Part shown: positions 37,830-49,661 of the stretch, piece after piece | How positions within the stretch are numbered: position 1 is the first letter of the stretch | How the letters are laid out: each line of letters opens with the position of its first letter | DNA from: Mesorhabditis belari | Taxonomy: Eukaryota > Nematoda > Chromadorea > Rhabditida > Rhabditidae | Assembly: GCA_958450365.1 (NCBI GenBank) | Contig: CAUEEP010000938.1 | Location: 124,001-188,000 of the forward strand | DNA: 64,000 bases | Reading direction: 5' to 3' | The notes under the pieces: generated by a model | Told to the model about the DNA's origin: nothing | The model's input: the letters and a program-made list of their open reading frames with translations, nothing else | Databases searched by the model: none | Translations under genes and position numbers: made by a program

Positions 37830-38861
37830 GTAAACATAACCTATTTAATTTTAAAATTTCTTTAAATGATTTAAAAAAGGTTTAAGGATTGATTTGGCCG
37901 GAAAGTCTTGAAGTCTTTTTGAAATGTCGTCCGCCTTTTCGTTTATAAATGAATAATTCGCCGATAAACGTGTGTTTTACTTTAAATAAAATAAATAAAC
38001 TATTTCATTTAGCTCATTTTTAGGCAAATTTGACTTTGTTTAAAGCAAATCCGAACGAGCAAATTTTGTTTTTCCTCAAAATCCTTACAATGGACGCTAG
38101 AATGAAATCGGCTGAATCAATTTCTCAGAAAATTTGTCTATCTACCTAACTTTTCATTCTCTATCTTTTGTCTTTTGACACAAAAATAGATTTCTGTGAC
38201 AAAAGATGCTCAAATCGAAAGCTCAAATCGGAGTCTCATCGTTTTTGACTACTCGACTTCACAGCTTTAAAAAAATTAACTAACGCGAGCTTTTCAAAAT
38301 TTCTTAAAGGGCAATTTGTAAATAAATAATAGAGGAATTTCTGATAAAAATGATAGGTTGATTGGTTCATTATTTGTTTCAATAACCTTTAAAAAAGCAA
38401 ACAAGACTTTCCGGCCGACCTGATATTTGAAGCTCGAGTGAAAAGTTGAAAGTTGAGAGTGAATCCCCTTCTACATACTTTGTTGTGTTTTAGAGTTGAT
38501 CCCATCACGTGTCGCCTATCAAATGGCAGTCTTCAGAGATCATAAACCGTGTGATTACGCGTTTCATTTCAGCTTGTGATGAAATTCGGTGGGGTTGGGA
38601 CGATCGTTATTTAGAATACGCTCGTTTTATGTGCAAAAAACTCCCACAGAGTTAACAAGAAAAACTATTAAACGAAAAACTTTCTTGTCGTTATGCTGCT
38701 TTTGATGAAACAACACGGAAAAACTTTGCTCGAAATGGCATCAGTCAAAAGTCAAAAGTCTTTTTGTAGTCAAAAACTTTCAGTGCAGAGGATAGATTTT
38801 AGAAAAACTTTATTAGTCATGGCGTATATAAATCTGTATATCACTTGAATTGACTGTTCTT
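37830..38861. other. AT-rich intergenic stretch, no gene seen
   Basis: There are no long open frames or recognisable motifs. A TTTATT at about 38808 could be the minus-strand poly(A) signal (AATAAA) of the NDPK-like gene. Confidence 0.45.
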
Positions 38862-39299
38862 CTAATCGGTGAGTTCATCAGCGTCAAACCAATGCGAGTT
38901 TTGTCGAACAGCAGCTGCTGGTGTCTCAGAGATAGAAATATGACAGAAACCATCAAAATTTCGTTGATACCATTTATCTTTAAGCATTGAATGGCTCTGT
39001 TCAACGATATTGATCCCTTGCAATACGATGACAACAATTGGCCCACTCAGCCACCAATCGATAAGTGAATGGAAAGATGAATGTTTCTTTTGTTCTTGGA
39101 AGTGTTTCTCAAGGTGATCCCTTGATGGAAATACTTGTTTCAAAGCCAAAATTCGATAGCCACGATTCTCGAATAACTCCAGCGTTTTCCCAAGACATCC
39201 ATTGCTTGTTGCTTTGACGAGAATTACCGTCTTTTCAGCGTTTCCATTGAAATTCGGCGCTTCTAGAAATGACTGCTTTGCAGCAGCACTTCTGTACAT
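38862..39299 (-). CDS. Nucleoside-diphosphate-kinase-like protein lacking the catalytic histidine
   Basis: A single exon of 145 codons is collinear with NDP kinases. Visible matches are the first strand and Lys region (KTVILVKATSNGCLGKTLEL, family KPDG), FENRGYRILALKQ, the helix with a divergent Phe-containing motif (SSFHSLIDWWLSGPIVVIVL, family GPVVAMVWEG), GINIVEQS and the C-terminal HWFDADEL (family WFHPEEL). The family's active-site block NxxHGSD is replaced by ISETPAAAVRQ, so the phosphate-accepting His is absent. NDP transfer is therefore unlikely; a structural or regulatory role is inferred. An acceptor-like TTTATGTACAG overlaps the start codon, so an upstream exon, perhaps in 39306-39488, is possible. 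Confidence 0.68.
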   Translation of the reverse strand: MYRSAAAKQSFLEAPNFNGNAEKTVILVKATSNGCLGKTLELFENRGYRILALKQVFPSRDHLEKHFQEQKKHSSFHSLIDWWLSGPIVVIVLQGINIVEQSHSMLKDKWYQRNFDGFCHISISETPAAAVRQNSHWFDADELTD

Positions 39300-40202
39300 A
39301 AAAGTTTAGCAAGAAATAAAAGAAAAGAATTCTTTGAGAGATTTCTTTTGATTCGGGATTGAGGGATTTGGGGTTTCTTTTCGTGGAAAAACTTCAAAAA
39401 GCAATTTCCCCGAAAAAGAAAAAGCTAATAGTAAATCAATAAGCACTTTTGGAGGTGTTGGCTTTTCGAAATTCTCAACACAATACAAATCATTGCTACA
39501 AAGTACGTCATGAATTACACATCATAAATTCTGCTTATTTTTTTAGCTTTTTACTTCTAAATCTCAATTTTATTAATCATAGGCACAAAAAATCTTTCAA
39601 ATACAACATAGGGATTAAAAATTTTTAAAATGCATAAGCTTAGGTGAGAATTACAATTAAATTAAGCCTTCAACTCAAAAAACTGAAATGAGATGAATCT
39701 TTTCAATTCAATGGCAAGGAAATTCAATGACAAGTCCATTCTTGAGATTTGTTTCATTGTGCTCCATTCAATGGAAACCACCAGGCACTTTTTATGATGG
39801 GAATGTTGAGGATGATGTTGTTGAATGTGCACAATAAGTGCAAGTGCTATTCTATGGTTGACCGTTCATGCAAAAACCTTTTGTAAAGCATTCAGAGTTA
39901 CCGTTTCTGGGGAAAAAAACGCAAGTTTCGACAAACCGACAAAACTCACGGCCATCAATCAATGACAATCAATGACATTCAATGACAATGACATTCATTG
40001 ATGCAGTATTAGAATTCAAATAACACCATTGTTCTTTCAAACAAAAAACTGAACAGAAAAACATTTATTTTCTTTCTTTTGCTTAATTTCTTCTTCGAAA
40101 CACAAGATGAAGGATTGTCTCTCGAGTTAGATGTCTCGATGAATCACCAAGTTCACAATTACATTCTTCGTGTAAAAGATGAACATATACTTGGCTAGCT
40201 TT
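39300..40202. other. Intergenic stretch, no supported gene
   Basis: A minus-strand open frame at 39306-39488 might be a 5' exon of the NDPK-like gene but has no signature. Simple repeats of an AATGACA type occur around 39955-40010. Nothing else is seen. Confidence 0.4.
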
Positions 40203-42774
40203 CTATAAAATAAACTGACTCTTAAATTTCTGAACTTTTACCAAAACAATTTCAATAAAAAGCACTCCAGTGGCCACTCCTAATAGAATCAAACATAATC
40301 GATAGATTGGCCATAGATAGATAATTCGAAGTTCGAAAAAGAACTCGTTTGACGAGTCCAACCGAAAATATCGTTGCATCGGTTGGGTGTATCTGAAATG
40401 AGAGAGCTCAGAAGTTATTTCAAGTGACAATGATCAAATTCCAAATGTAATTCAGTGAATAGATAACGAAAGTTGTTTCCTTGTACGATGTACAGTTCCC
40501 AGTACGATGTACAAATGTACGATGTACAGTTCCCAGTACGATGTACAAATGTACGATGTACAGTTCCCAGCTAGAGTTCAAGTGTCTTTAAGTGCCTCTC
40601 ACTCACTCATGCTGTTTCAAAAATTGTCCTCAATCTGAAATAATGTGCTTCAAAAGTTTAAAAAATAAACTACAGTAAACTCTCGATACAATGGAACTCT
40701 ATATAGCGGAAAAATAAATAATGGCATTAAAATTTAGTCCCCAGAATGCGTTTCAACAAAAACTAACAAAAAACTCTATATAGTAAACAAAATTTTTTAT
40801 CCCCTTGAAGTTTACTAAATTGAGAGTCGATCGTACATGCAAGATCTTTAAAAACAAATAAAATAATCTTAAACGATTAAACTAATCTTAATCAACTAAC
40901 CTTGATCACTCCAAATTTCGAAGCAACATTTACCTGTTCGCAAAATTCTCATAAGATCCCTGCATCTTGCTCAGCGCTGTGTTGAGTCGCTGGAGGACAT
41001 TGTTGAGACGTCTATTTGTTAGATTAGTTTAGCTACAATTGTCATCAAACTGTCATCAAACTTGTTCACAGCAAAAGCAATCATTCCTGGTTGCAATGTG
41101 ACATCTTTTAGAAATAAAAGTTGGTATTTTCTATCTAAAACCGAGAAATCCGATTGAATTAAGTTGTTTTGGACTCCGGTGAGCAAGACTCGTTTAGGAA
41201 GAAAATACTAAATGAGGATTGAAAATGAAATTTAAAAGTCGATCTCCGAAATCACCTCTTGTTCAACGTTTCCGCTGAAGTTGAACGCACTAAATTGACT
41301 TGTTTAAGTAAAAGTTTCATTGGAACTTTTTAAAGTGCGCTTCAAGTCGGTGACATTGGGTTGGATTGTGACAGAAAGAGTGATAATCCCATCCGATTTC
41401 TTGTTGAAGCATTAGGCGCCAACCTGAAACATTTGAAAACACTTTATTTATGATTTCATCGTAAACAGTGATTAAAATTTTGTTGGTTTACTTTGAAAGT
41501 ACTTTGTTTTTTGTTTGTTTTGTTTTTGTTTGTTTGTTTACTTTGAACAGAACCATTTGGGTTTTCACGTTTTTAAGATTTAAGTGATTAGCTCCAGAAA
41601 GCTCCAGAAAGCTCCAGAAAGCTTCAGAAAGCTCCAAAAGAACAAGAAGTACACCAGCTATGATTTTCCAGCTATCGACTTCTCACCTTTATGATCAAGT
41701 GCATCTAATAAACCTTCTAACGTTTGAAAATCATAGCTGAAAAATAAAATAGACAAATTTAATCGATAGTCAAACCCCTTCTTCGAGGATAACATCAAAT
41801 TACTCTTCATGGCGCTTTCAAAATATAAAATAAAAAAGAAACAAAACCATATCCAAGAGATCGTGAAAATCGAGTTGACCGTAGTGAATTTTCTGTAACA
41901 AATTTGAATGGTCTTGAGGATTTTTGTACCTTTTCAAATCTCCATCTTGTTTCAAAAGGAGTCTTATTGAATATAATAACCAAATCGGATAATTTTGATG
42001 GTAACCAGAGGAGATCCACATTAATAGAGGGCTAAAATCGGTGAATGAAGCCAAATTCGTCCATGAAACCTGAACAGAAGTGCTAAAATGGTGATCAGAA
42101 TCACTTCAGCAGACAATGAATGGAGAATGTACTCTTGGACCTTGGATCCATTGTTAGTTTCGCAAAAAAATCCTCTTGAATTTACATGTAAATCCTCGAC
42201 TTCCCGAAAAACGAATCCATAGGAGATGTAGTTGATTGGAAGGGTGAAATCGACCTAGAGAATTTGAGAACTAATTTGTGAGATTGAGTTCAAGTTTCAT
42301 TGAATACAATGGTAAAACAAAAGATAACAAAACCTCAGCAAAGCAAAGCAAAGCCTCCAGCTTAACTAACTTCTCTTTAACTATCATTAACTATTTTGTT
42401 CTTTTAGATCTGTTTATCAAAGTTTTTCCAGAAAATCTCTACCAACTTGTTCCATTCTTTTGGCGCTTAAAAGCAAAGCATGGACAGACATATCGGCACT
42501 TCCATTCTCAATCATCAAAAGAGCCTCTTGTGGTGGATGATTTTCAGGGATTACCTATAATTACATTCATTTGATCGACAATTCGACCACCTCAGCCTCC
42601 AATCCGGCTATTTTCAAGGCACAATTCAGATATTCGACATCGCTTCCCGGATTTCTACACGACATATTCCAACAGCTGAATAAAGTGATTTAATAAGGAA
42701 GAACAAAGAAACCTTTGGCTGAAACTCGTCACAACACCATCGGACATGTAGCCAACAGTTCGTAGCTTCATTTT
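40203..42774 (-). CDS. Ionotropic glutamate-receptor-like (IR/GLR-type) channel subunit
   Basis: Minus-strand exons form an iGluR-like layout. The S1 lobe starts near ATG 42774 (KLRTVGYMSDGVV), then SDVEYLNCALKIAGLEAEVV, the binding-domain segment MIENGSADMSVHALLL...RMEQV and VDFTLPINYISYGFVFRE (about 42240). TM1 follows (EVILITILALLFR), then a pore region (about 42060-41800) and the S2 lobe (FLPKRVLLTGVQ, AFAVNK at about 41070). A helix (RLNNVLQRLNTALSKMQG) and a last TM (YRLCLILLGVATGVLFIEIV) end at stop 40203. The order S1-TM1-pore-S2-TM-tail is that of ionotropic receptors. The nematode-specific divergent group fits better than AMPA/NMDA types, since canonical ligand residues are not obvious. 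A signal-peptide exon upstream (MTLCFFLVFGLAS at about 42890) is possible but not joined. Several splice sites in 41.0-42.1 kb are unresolved. Confidence 0.65.
40483..40570. repeat. 34-bp tandem repeat (2.5 units) in an intron of the IR-like gene
   Basis: The unit consists of GTACGATGTACAGTTCCCAG followed by TACGATGTACAAAT. It repeats twice plus a partial copy. GTAC-type palindromes recur inside the unit. Confidence 0.85.
41591..41640. repeat. 10-bp tandem repeat, five units
   Basis: GCTCCAGAAA is repeated five times with two substitutions. It lies in intronic DNA of the IR-like gene. Confidence 0.85.
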
Positions 42775-44143
42775 AATCAAAAAGAGAGATACGATTTGAC
42801 AAATAAAGTTGTTGGCGAACGGAGGGGAAACACTGCTTAATTATTAACAACTGGCTAATCCAAAGACCAAAAAGAAACAGAGTGTCATATTTCTTTGATC
42901 TAAAAAGCTGTTTCTCAGGTGTTTTTTTAACGAAAACAGATATTAGTGCTTACGGATTAAATCCATTTTTTTGATTCACCGATTGAGCAAGCTTTTTTAA
43001 TTTTTGGCAAACACGATTACTCCGTACTTTACCTTATTTGAGGCAAGTTCAAGACGTTCGTTGAGATTCAAAAATGAGTACCTGAATGTCTCAAAATAGT
43101 CCCCAAAAAATGACAAACTAAATAAATAGCTGTAGAAGAATTTATCACGACAGTAAAAACACCAAATAGGGAATCGTTTTTTTGGTATTTCATAATTTTT
43201 TCCGAGGTTTATCTTTTCTCTTTCTGACAGACGATGAGATGACATTTTGAATGATTCGCTGAGGTCCGAGTTGGCCTATCACATTTATATATTCGACTCA
43301 ATTGGACATAATTGATATATCCATTGCTGAACGTGTACAACTCTGGTTCAACTATACGCTCCTAAATATACAGAAATTTCACTGGCTATTTCTCTCAATT
43401 AAAAAAGCGCATCGCAAAAAAAAGTAAAAAAGCTTCCATAAAAAAATTATGCTTTTCCTTTAGAAAAAACTATTTAGAGCAGTGAAATGGGCAAAGCGAA
43501 GTTTTGTCTTTTCTTCTTCTTTCAAATGTTTCCGATGATCAATTTGTTGTTAACGGGCTATTCATTCATCGAAACTCAACAATTCCATTTCTGTATTTCT
43601 CAGAAAGTTGTACGTTCGATCTTTTTGGGAAATATTTTATAGTAATAATTTGGATTCACGCGTGCCTTGGTCGTTGAGTTGTTCGGCCATCACTCGCTGT
43701 TCGGTCATCGAATCACTCATTCATTTTCAAGTTTGAGTATTCTCTGCTTAAAATACGAAATTCGGATAAACGTTTCTTAGAGAAAATTAATAAAGTCAAC
43801 ACTTATGACAAGCATCGAATTTGATAAGAGCATGTCAGCATCGAATTTGATAAGAGCAAGCATGTTCAATACTGCTTGCCAGAATAATTGGTTTCAATTT
43901 CCCGATAATCGTCAAAAAGATTGAAAGTTGTAAAATTTTATAAACTCTCTACAAGAAAAACAAACAAAAAATGTGAATGAAATCCATTGTTTGACAAATG
44001 ACTTTGAAGCTTTATGCGTTCAAGGTGGCTTTTATGTTGCAAGAAATTTCAAAGAAAAGTCATGAAATCTCACCGCTGGTATCGACTCATTGGAATTACT
44101 TCGATTTTTACAAATACTTTGACCAACTTTGCTCAAAAAAAGA
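42775..44143. other. Intergenic region between divergent genes
   Basis: It separates the minus-strand channel gene from the plus-strand kinase gene, so it should include both promoters. A minus-strand frame at 42997-43245 lacks any signature. A short duplication (AGCATCGAATTTGATAAGAG, twice) lies at about 43813-43858. Confidence 0.4.
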
Positions 44144-47100
44144 ATGTCTCTCTATGAAAAAGTGTTTCTGGATGGAGCCGAAGGGGCTTCTGGGCAGATC
44201 TATTTGCTGAAAAACTTTGATCCGTAAGTTTTTTTGTTACAGGGGTTCTTTTAGCTAGAAATCGTTTTTATTTCCAGTTTGGCAGTGATGAAATGCTATA
44301 AATCAGATCAATTTGCGAAACTTCACATGGCCTCAGAGATCGAGAGTCTAAAAGCTGTCCGGCACAAGCACATCGTGCAATATTTTGGGGCTCGAGACGA
44401 GATTCTCGAAGATGGAGAGGCCATTAGTGGAGTAATTATGGAATATTGTGAAAGGGGATCACTCGATAAATGTAAATGTTTTTGGGTTTATTTTGTCCAT
44501 CAAAAATTTCAGGGATATTCAATCCAACAGCCAAGTACACGGTGAAAACGGTGCTCACCTGGGCTGAGCAGTTATTGAGGGCGACCGAATATCTTGAAGA
44601 GATCAAAAGGCTTCACAATGATATCAAAACAGAAAAGTTTGTTACGGAAAATTGAGGGAAATACAGTACTGGACAATGAAATATCATATTTGAAAAATGA
44701 TCGTCACGTTCGCACGTCTGTAACTTCCTTGTCTTTGAGTTTAAACTATTAGTGTTATACATTTTCTGAAAGCTCTTTTCAAGGGCTACACAATGGTAAT
44801 ATTAATATTTAGAAATACCGTATTTTTGACGCATTTCAGGGCGCGCAAAAGTGACGACCTTTTTTCAAATATGATATTTCGTTGTCCAGTACTGTATATG
44901 TGCCTAAAAAATGACTTGAGAAAGCCTTGCTTTGTGAAAGTATAAACTCAATAGTAAAAGTCGAATGTCGAACTACAATAAAAAAAAAAAAAAAGGGATT
45001 TCAGGAAACCTTGATTCAATGCTTAAACTTTAGCATTCTGGTGACACAGGATTTCAATCTGAAACTCGGTGATCTTGGATTGAGCACAACCATCGATGAG
45101 CATTCATCAAACTTCTTTGGAACCCCTCGTTTTATGAGTCCCGAAAGGATCAAAGACGGAAGCGTTTGTTCGATGAAAGCCATTATCATCAATTTTTCTT
45201 TAGATTTCTTTCAAAAGTGACATTTATGCAATCGGACTCATTTTGTGGGAGATCATCACAAGAAGGTTAGACGGGTTTTAAAATCTAGCTATAGTTAGAC
45301 TAGCTAAAGTTAGACGGGTTTTAAAATCTAATTTTAGAAAAATATTTATGAAGTTTTTTCATGGAGGAGTCTTCCACATAGACGAGCTACTGGGTGACGA
45401 GGTCTCGGGGAAAGATCTGAAAGCCATTGAGCCTCTCGATTGTCTTCAAAGTCTTCAAAGCATTGTGTTCGGGTTAGAATCATGTTTTAGCCCATTTCCA
45501 AATGCATTTCAGATGTTGTTTTTTCGATTCGAATTCCCGCTTGAGTGCTTCAAAAGCTTTACTTCTTTGTGACGACTCGAAACAGGTTACCCAGAACGAA
45601 CATTGTTGTTTCTTATTGTTAAAACAATTTTAGTCAATTGTCGACTATGATAAATATGATTTCCGTCCAGAAATTCTTGACTTGAACTTGGACAAAGATG
45701 ATGATCAAAAATTGATTCGTCCTATTGGATTCAATGGAACAAATGAAGAGGTGTTTGTGAATAAAGAAACAGACGCTCCATGGTCATCCTCGTATAAGAA
45801 TAAAAAATTGTGGTCAACCGATGAAGTTCCACGAGAAGAAGCTTCACAAGAAACAGACGAACTTCGAGAGACACTTTGTGGAGAAGCGTTGCTGGAAAAA
45901 CTTTTGAAGCAACGAAATCATCAACACTTGAGAAAACTCGTCAATGGACATCCTGAAATCAGAGACTTTTTCATTGGCAAAGAAAGCGTTGAAATGAGCG
46001 AATACATTTCACTGGCTTCAGCCGTAATCAAATCGAAAGTTGACGAGCAGTTCATTTACGAGTTCAGCTGGGACTCGATAAAGGGTTTATGTCAACAGTT
46101 TTCGGATGGGAAACCTGTCAAACAAAACACAAACGACGACGACTATTTAGCTGGCCTAATCAACGAGAAGTTGGACGAGGATTTCCTCATTCAGAAGCTT
46201 TTCTTTCAAACGCTTTTCATGATGATTCACACACTCCGAGAAGCAGATACCTCAATTGGGAACTGGTCGCTTTCGATTGGAATTCGCGATATCGCGAATC
46301 GTTTGGAGCATTTGCGAGAGAAAGTGCATAAACGCTTTCATTTCAAATGCTACATCTTGACCTCGACAAAAGATGAGTGGTTCTTTGTGGCTGACTACCC
46401 GAATCGATTGATATTCGTGCGCCGGGATTTCAGTGAGATGCGACCATTTTCGGGAAAATGGGAAAATTCCGAAACATACGTCATTCGTAACGATGATTTT
46501 GCGAAGAAAAAAGCGGCTAAGATGTTGTTTTCGCGCTTGGAGCCGGTGGATTTGGACACGGTGAATGCGGCTTTACAACGACATTCCGAGAAGATAAGCA
46601 GCTATTTGGATATTCAGTTTAGAAGCTTTCGACTGAAGCACGGTGACTTCACTCGCTCAAAGAGAACAGGTCAAGAGTTGCCGATCCGTGGCTATGTTTT
46701 TGATCTAAAAAACCCACCACGACCCATTTGCTATTGTAAGCCGACAGCGTGTGAAGTTGTCAATCGAATCCCCGAATGGGTTTCCAAGAAACACCAGTTT
46801 CCGATATTTCGCTGTACCGAAAAGAGGATTTCAGATTACACAAATTTGTACATTCTCTTCTGTGATTACTTGTTTCAATGTGAATCCGAGGAACAAATCG
46901 AATTCCCGAATTATTTCTTTAACAATCGAAAAGAATTGAAATCGCTTTTGAAGGATTTGAGCTGTAGTCCATACTTTCAGCTCTGTAAAATTTTGGATTC
47001 CAAAGGAAAAGAGGCATTTTTGCTTGAGATTCCAAAGATCAATGGAGAAAGTGTTCTTTGTTTTAATGAAAACTCGGAAGTTTTCTCGGAAAACGTCTCT

Positions 47101-48073
47101 TTAGATCAGGTGGATCTATCCAATTTACACGCATTTAACGTCTCTGAAGCCTATGAAAACCTATCAAAAGTTGTCGGAAAGAAATATTTCGATCGTTTGA
47201 GTCAAAGCTCAAATGTTTTCTGGAATCCAAATGCTATTGAAAGGGTCAAAGAAATGGAGAAAATTTATGCGAAAGTTTTGGATACAGATGAACTAAAAGA
47301 TGATGTCATTTTAGAGTTAAGAGATCATTGCAAAAACTTTCTGGTCACAACAAAAGACGAGAAGCATCAAGGGATACCGGAGTACTTTCAAAAGCTCTCC
47401 GACTTGATCATCCCCAATGTGGACCCCACGGATCCAAGGGGAATCTTTGAGCAGATTGGAAATGCTTTTGCGAAAAATCCGAAGCTTCTAGCTAAAGGAT
47501 TAGCAACATACAAACCGATTGATGCGAATGTTTTAGAAACAATGACAAAAGGTTTGGGGATCAATAATGACGAGCTAACAAAAACAGTCAACGAACAGTT
47601 TTTCGGTGCCTTTAATCAGAAAAAGACAGATGATGGGCAAAATAAAAAGACTTTCAGTATGTCAAGTTCATCAAAGGTAACGAATACTGGGGAGAGCTTG
47701 GGGAATCGATTTGAGAGCTCTTTTGGTGGCAACGATGCAGAGTTATCCGAATGCTTAGAGCTCTTTCAAGCGGGAATGAAAATGGCGACACTCCGAAAAG
47801 AACCCAAAGCTTTTCAGGTGAGTGCTGCTTTGGATTTAGATAAACATTTATAGATTTTTGGAAAATTATAGGGACTACACAACGGTAGATTAGCTAAACT
47901 TTCTAAGAGCATAGTCATACAAACTAAAATTAGAGCTTTAAGTTTAGACATATCTCACCGAAGTTACGACAAAACATGGAATGCCCGAAATTAACGCCAC
48001 TGTTTTTGGAGTCAAAGAACAGAAAGGGGAGAAACCAAAAGATTTTGATGATGAATTGTCAAATCTTGACTAA
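44144..48073 (+). CDS. Divergent Ser/Thr kinase domain with a very large unassigned C-terminal region
   Basis: Exons chain in phase from MSLYEKVFLDGAEG (44144) to LSNLD-stop (48071-48073). The kinase domain shows a weak Gly loop (GAEGASGQIY), the ATP Lys (LAVMKCY), the hinge (GVIMEYCERGSLDK), HNDIKTEN in place of HRDLKPxN, DLG in place of DFG, the activation-segment end GTPRFMSPE, and the F helix (SDIYAIGLILWEI). The Asp residues of both catalytic motifs remain, so activity is uncertain rather than excluded. A shared tail motif follows (DQKLIRPIGFNG). Then about 720 residues are encoded largely by one exon (about 45633-47817), which is unusual in this intron-rich window. That part has a short motif-like stretch (GKWENSETYVIRND) but no family I recognise. 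It has no signal peptide, so it is probably cytosolic. It is paralogous to the kinase at 55.4 kb. Its intron at 44637-45030 contains a MITE. Confidence 0.8.
44661..44897. mobile_element. MITE family C, copy 1, in a kinase intron
   Basis: The terminal inverted repeats begin ATACAGTACTGGACAATGAA and end in the complementary CATTGTCCAGTACTGTAT-like sequence. The interior is homologous to 54053-54289. The CAGTACTGG-type ends and TA flanks suggest Tc1/mariner mobilisation. It has no coding capacity. Confidence 0.8.
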
Positions 48074-48299
48074 AGTTATTAAATCTTTACTTGTGACTCT
48101 TATCCCCGCCACTTTGCATACAATCCAAATTTGAAAAACAAAAAATTGCATTGGAATATGGCATGGGCCGCTTTGAGTAAGCATGTAATGTGATACATGC
48201 AAAACTTATCCCAAGCTGTACTTGGACTCCCTAAATTTTTATGATTCTGTTCCAAAACTCCTTTGAGAGTGTGATACGTTGACTCAAACCCGTACCGAG

Positions 48300-48440
48300 A
48301 TTCCCCTATGTTGATCCCCTTCATTGGTTCCAAAACCTTTTCGACAAGTTTTGTCTTTCCGACAAATCGTGAGTTGTTCGATACACTTCTCAGTGTGTAA
48401 TTGACTTTGGCGCCAATTCGATCTTCGAATCCGGCTCTCT
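48300..48440 (-). pseudogene. Decayed copy of the C-terminal exon of the Cys-rich secreted gene
   Basis: About 41 bases here match 52843-52885 at roughly 85 percent. The match shares GTAATTGACTTTG and, on the minus strand, the coding string KSIT preceded by KI. A one-base length difference breaks the frame and a stop follows directly. No other exon of the family is recognised nearby, so this is a relic of duplication. Confidence 0.45.
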
Positions 48441-49443
48441 GATGTAATGAGATGGTTTAGGTGAAACGGGGAACGTTGATTTTGTTTTTATCCGTTAATT
48501 TTTTGGCCAAAGAAACCACGAGTTTGTTTTCGCAGGAATACAAAAAGAACGAAGAATGAAAATACTCTGAAAGTTGACTAAGTGAATTGGTTCTATTTGC
48601 GACTTCAATAACGAACTTCAAAAGCATTTTTTTAGCTAAAATACGAAAAGAAAAAGAACACGTAACAACTAGTCATTATGATTTCGCTTTCGGATTGTCT
48701 TTTTGTGTTAGGTGAATGTCGGAGATTTGGGCTGCTTGTGTTGAGTGAACCTGAGAGGTTTGCAACTCTGAGGTGTCCCCGTTCACTGACGAGTGCGAGA
48801 TCGTGTTTCTCCTAGAAATTTTCTCGTTATATATTTTACAATGATTACTGAGGTACCAGAGAGTTTTGTTCCCTTTAAAAACGATTTTTATTATTGGGTT
48901 GGTGTATTGGGCTATCATTTCAAAGATTTTTTGAAATGATTATTTGACTGATTATTTTTGAATTTTTTTTTATTAATCAATACGCGGTTTACTTTAGTAG
49001 AAAGATCTACTAATTCTCTACAAAAGATTCTCTATAAAATGATTTGTAGAAGATTCGGGAAAACTTTTTTTTTGGAACATTTTATAGACGAGAAGCCAGA
49101 TTAAAATGGCACCGATTTGGTGTTGCAATTCGATTACTTCTCGCCACAGAAATCTATTCTAAGAAATCTATTATTCTAATCTAAAAGAAAAAAGATAGAG
49201 CATAAAGAGTTAGGCTTATAGCCAAACTTTTCGGCTTAATCCGTTCAGCCGTTTTCATTGTGCATTTAAGAAATTTTATCAAAAAACCAATTCCTTGCTC
49301 GAATTTGCTTTAAAAAGGCTAAAAATGAGCTAAAAGAAAGAAAATTTTCTTTTTTAGAGCAATTGATTGATAAATTAGTCCTTTTGAAAAAATAACTTTG
49401 AAATGATAGCCAATTTTCATGGCACCAACCCAATATAATCAGC
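48441..49443. other. Intergenic stretch, no supported gene
   Basis: The minus-strand frame 48676-48918 has no signature. The DNA is AT-rich with no clear repeat until the foldback element at 49444. Confidence 0.4.
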
Positions 49444-49661
49444 CATGCTAACTCCGCCCCTTTCTCGGTCCGTTTGCCGTTGACAATCTACGAATTTTGC
49501 TCGTACCTTGACCAGATTTGTTTGAAAAACATTGGATTTACTTTCATTCGATAGAAAATTTGATTTCGAGTCGAATGAAAAGCCGGGTTTTTGACAAAGG
49601 TTGAATAAAACACGAGCAAAATACGTAGATTGCCAACGGGAAAAGTGGCGGAGCTAACATG
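49444..49661. mobile_element. Foldback MITE overlapping the receptor 3' end
   Basis: The ends are inverted repeats (CATGCTAACTCCGCC...CTTTTC and the complement GGCGGAGCTAACATG). The arms pair over about 55 bases including an ACGAGCAAAAT segment. The right arm contributes the last codons and the stop of the serpentine receptor. Confidence 0.75.

Noticed and set aside
40483..40570. Possible CRISPR array
   Set aside because: Only 2.5 contiguous tandem units without spacers, in an animal intron.
43998..44210. 70-codon frame at the kinase start
   Set aside because: It is out of frame with the kinase; the correct start is MSLYEKV at 44144 in another frame.
45348..45572. Separate small gene between kinase and large C-terminal exon
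   Set aside because: Part of the frame is a real kinase C-lobe exon; it chains by splicing to both sides.
47388..47591. Minus-strand frame inside the large C-terminal exon of the first kinase
   Set aside because: Shadow of a strongly coding plus-strand exon.
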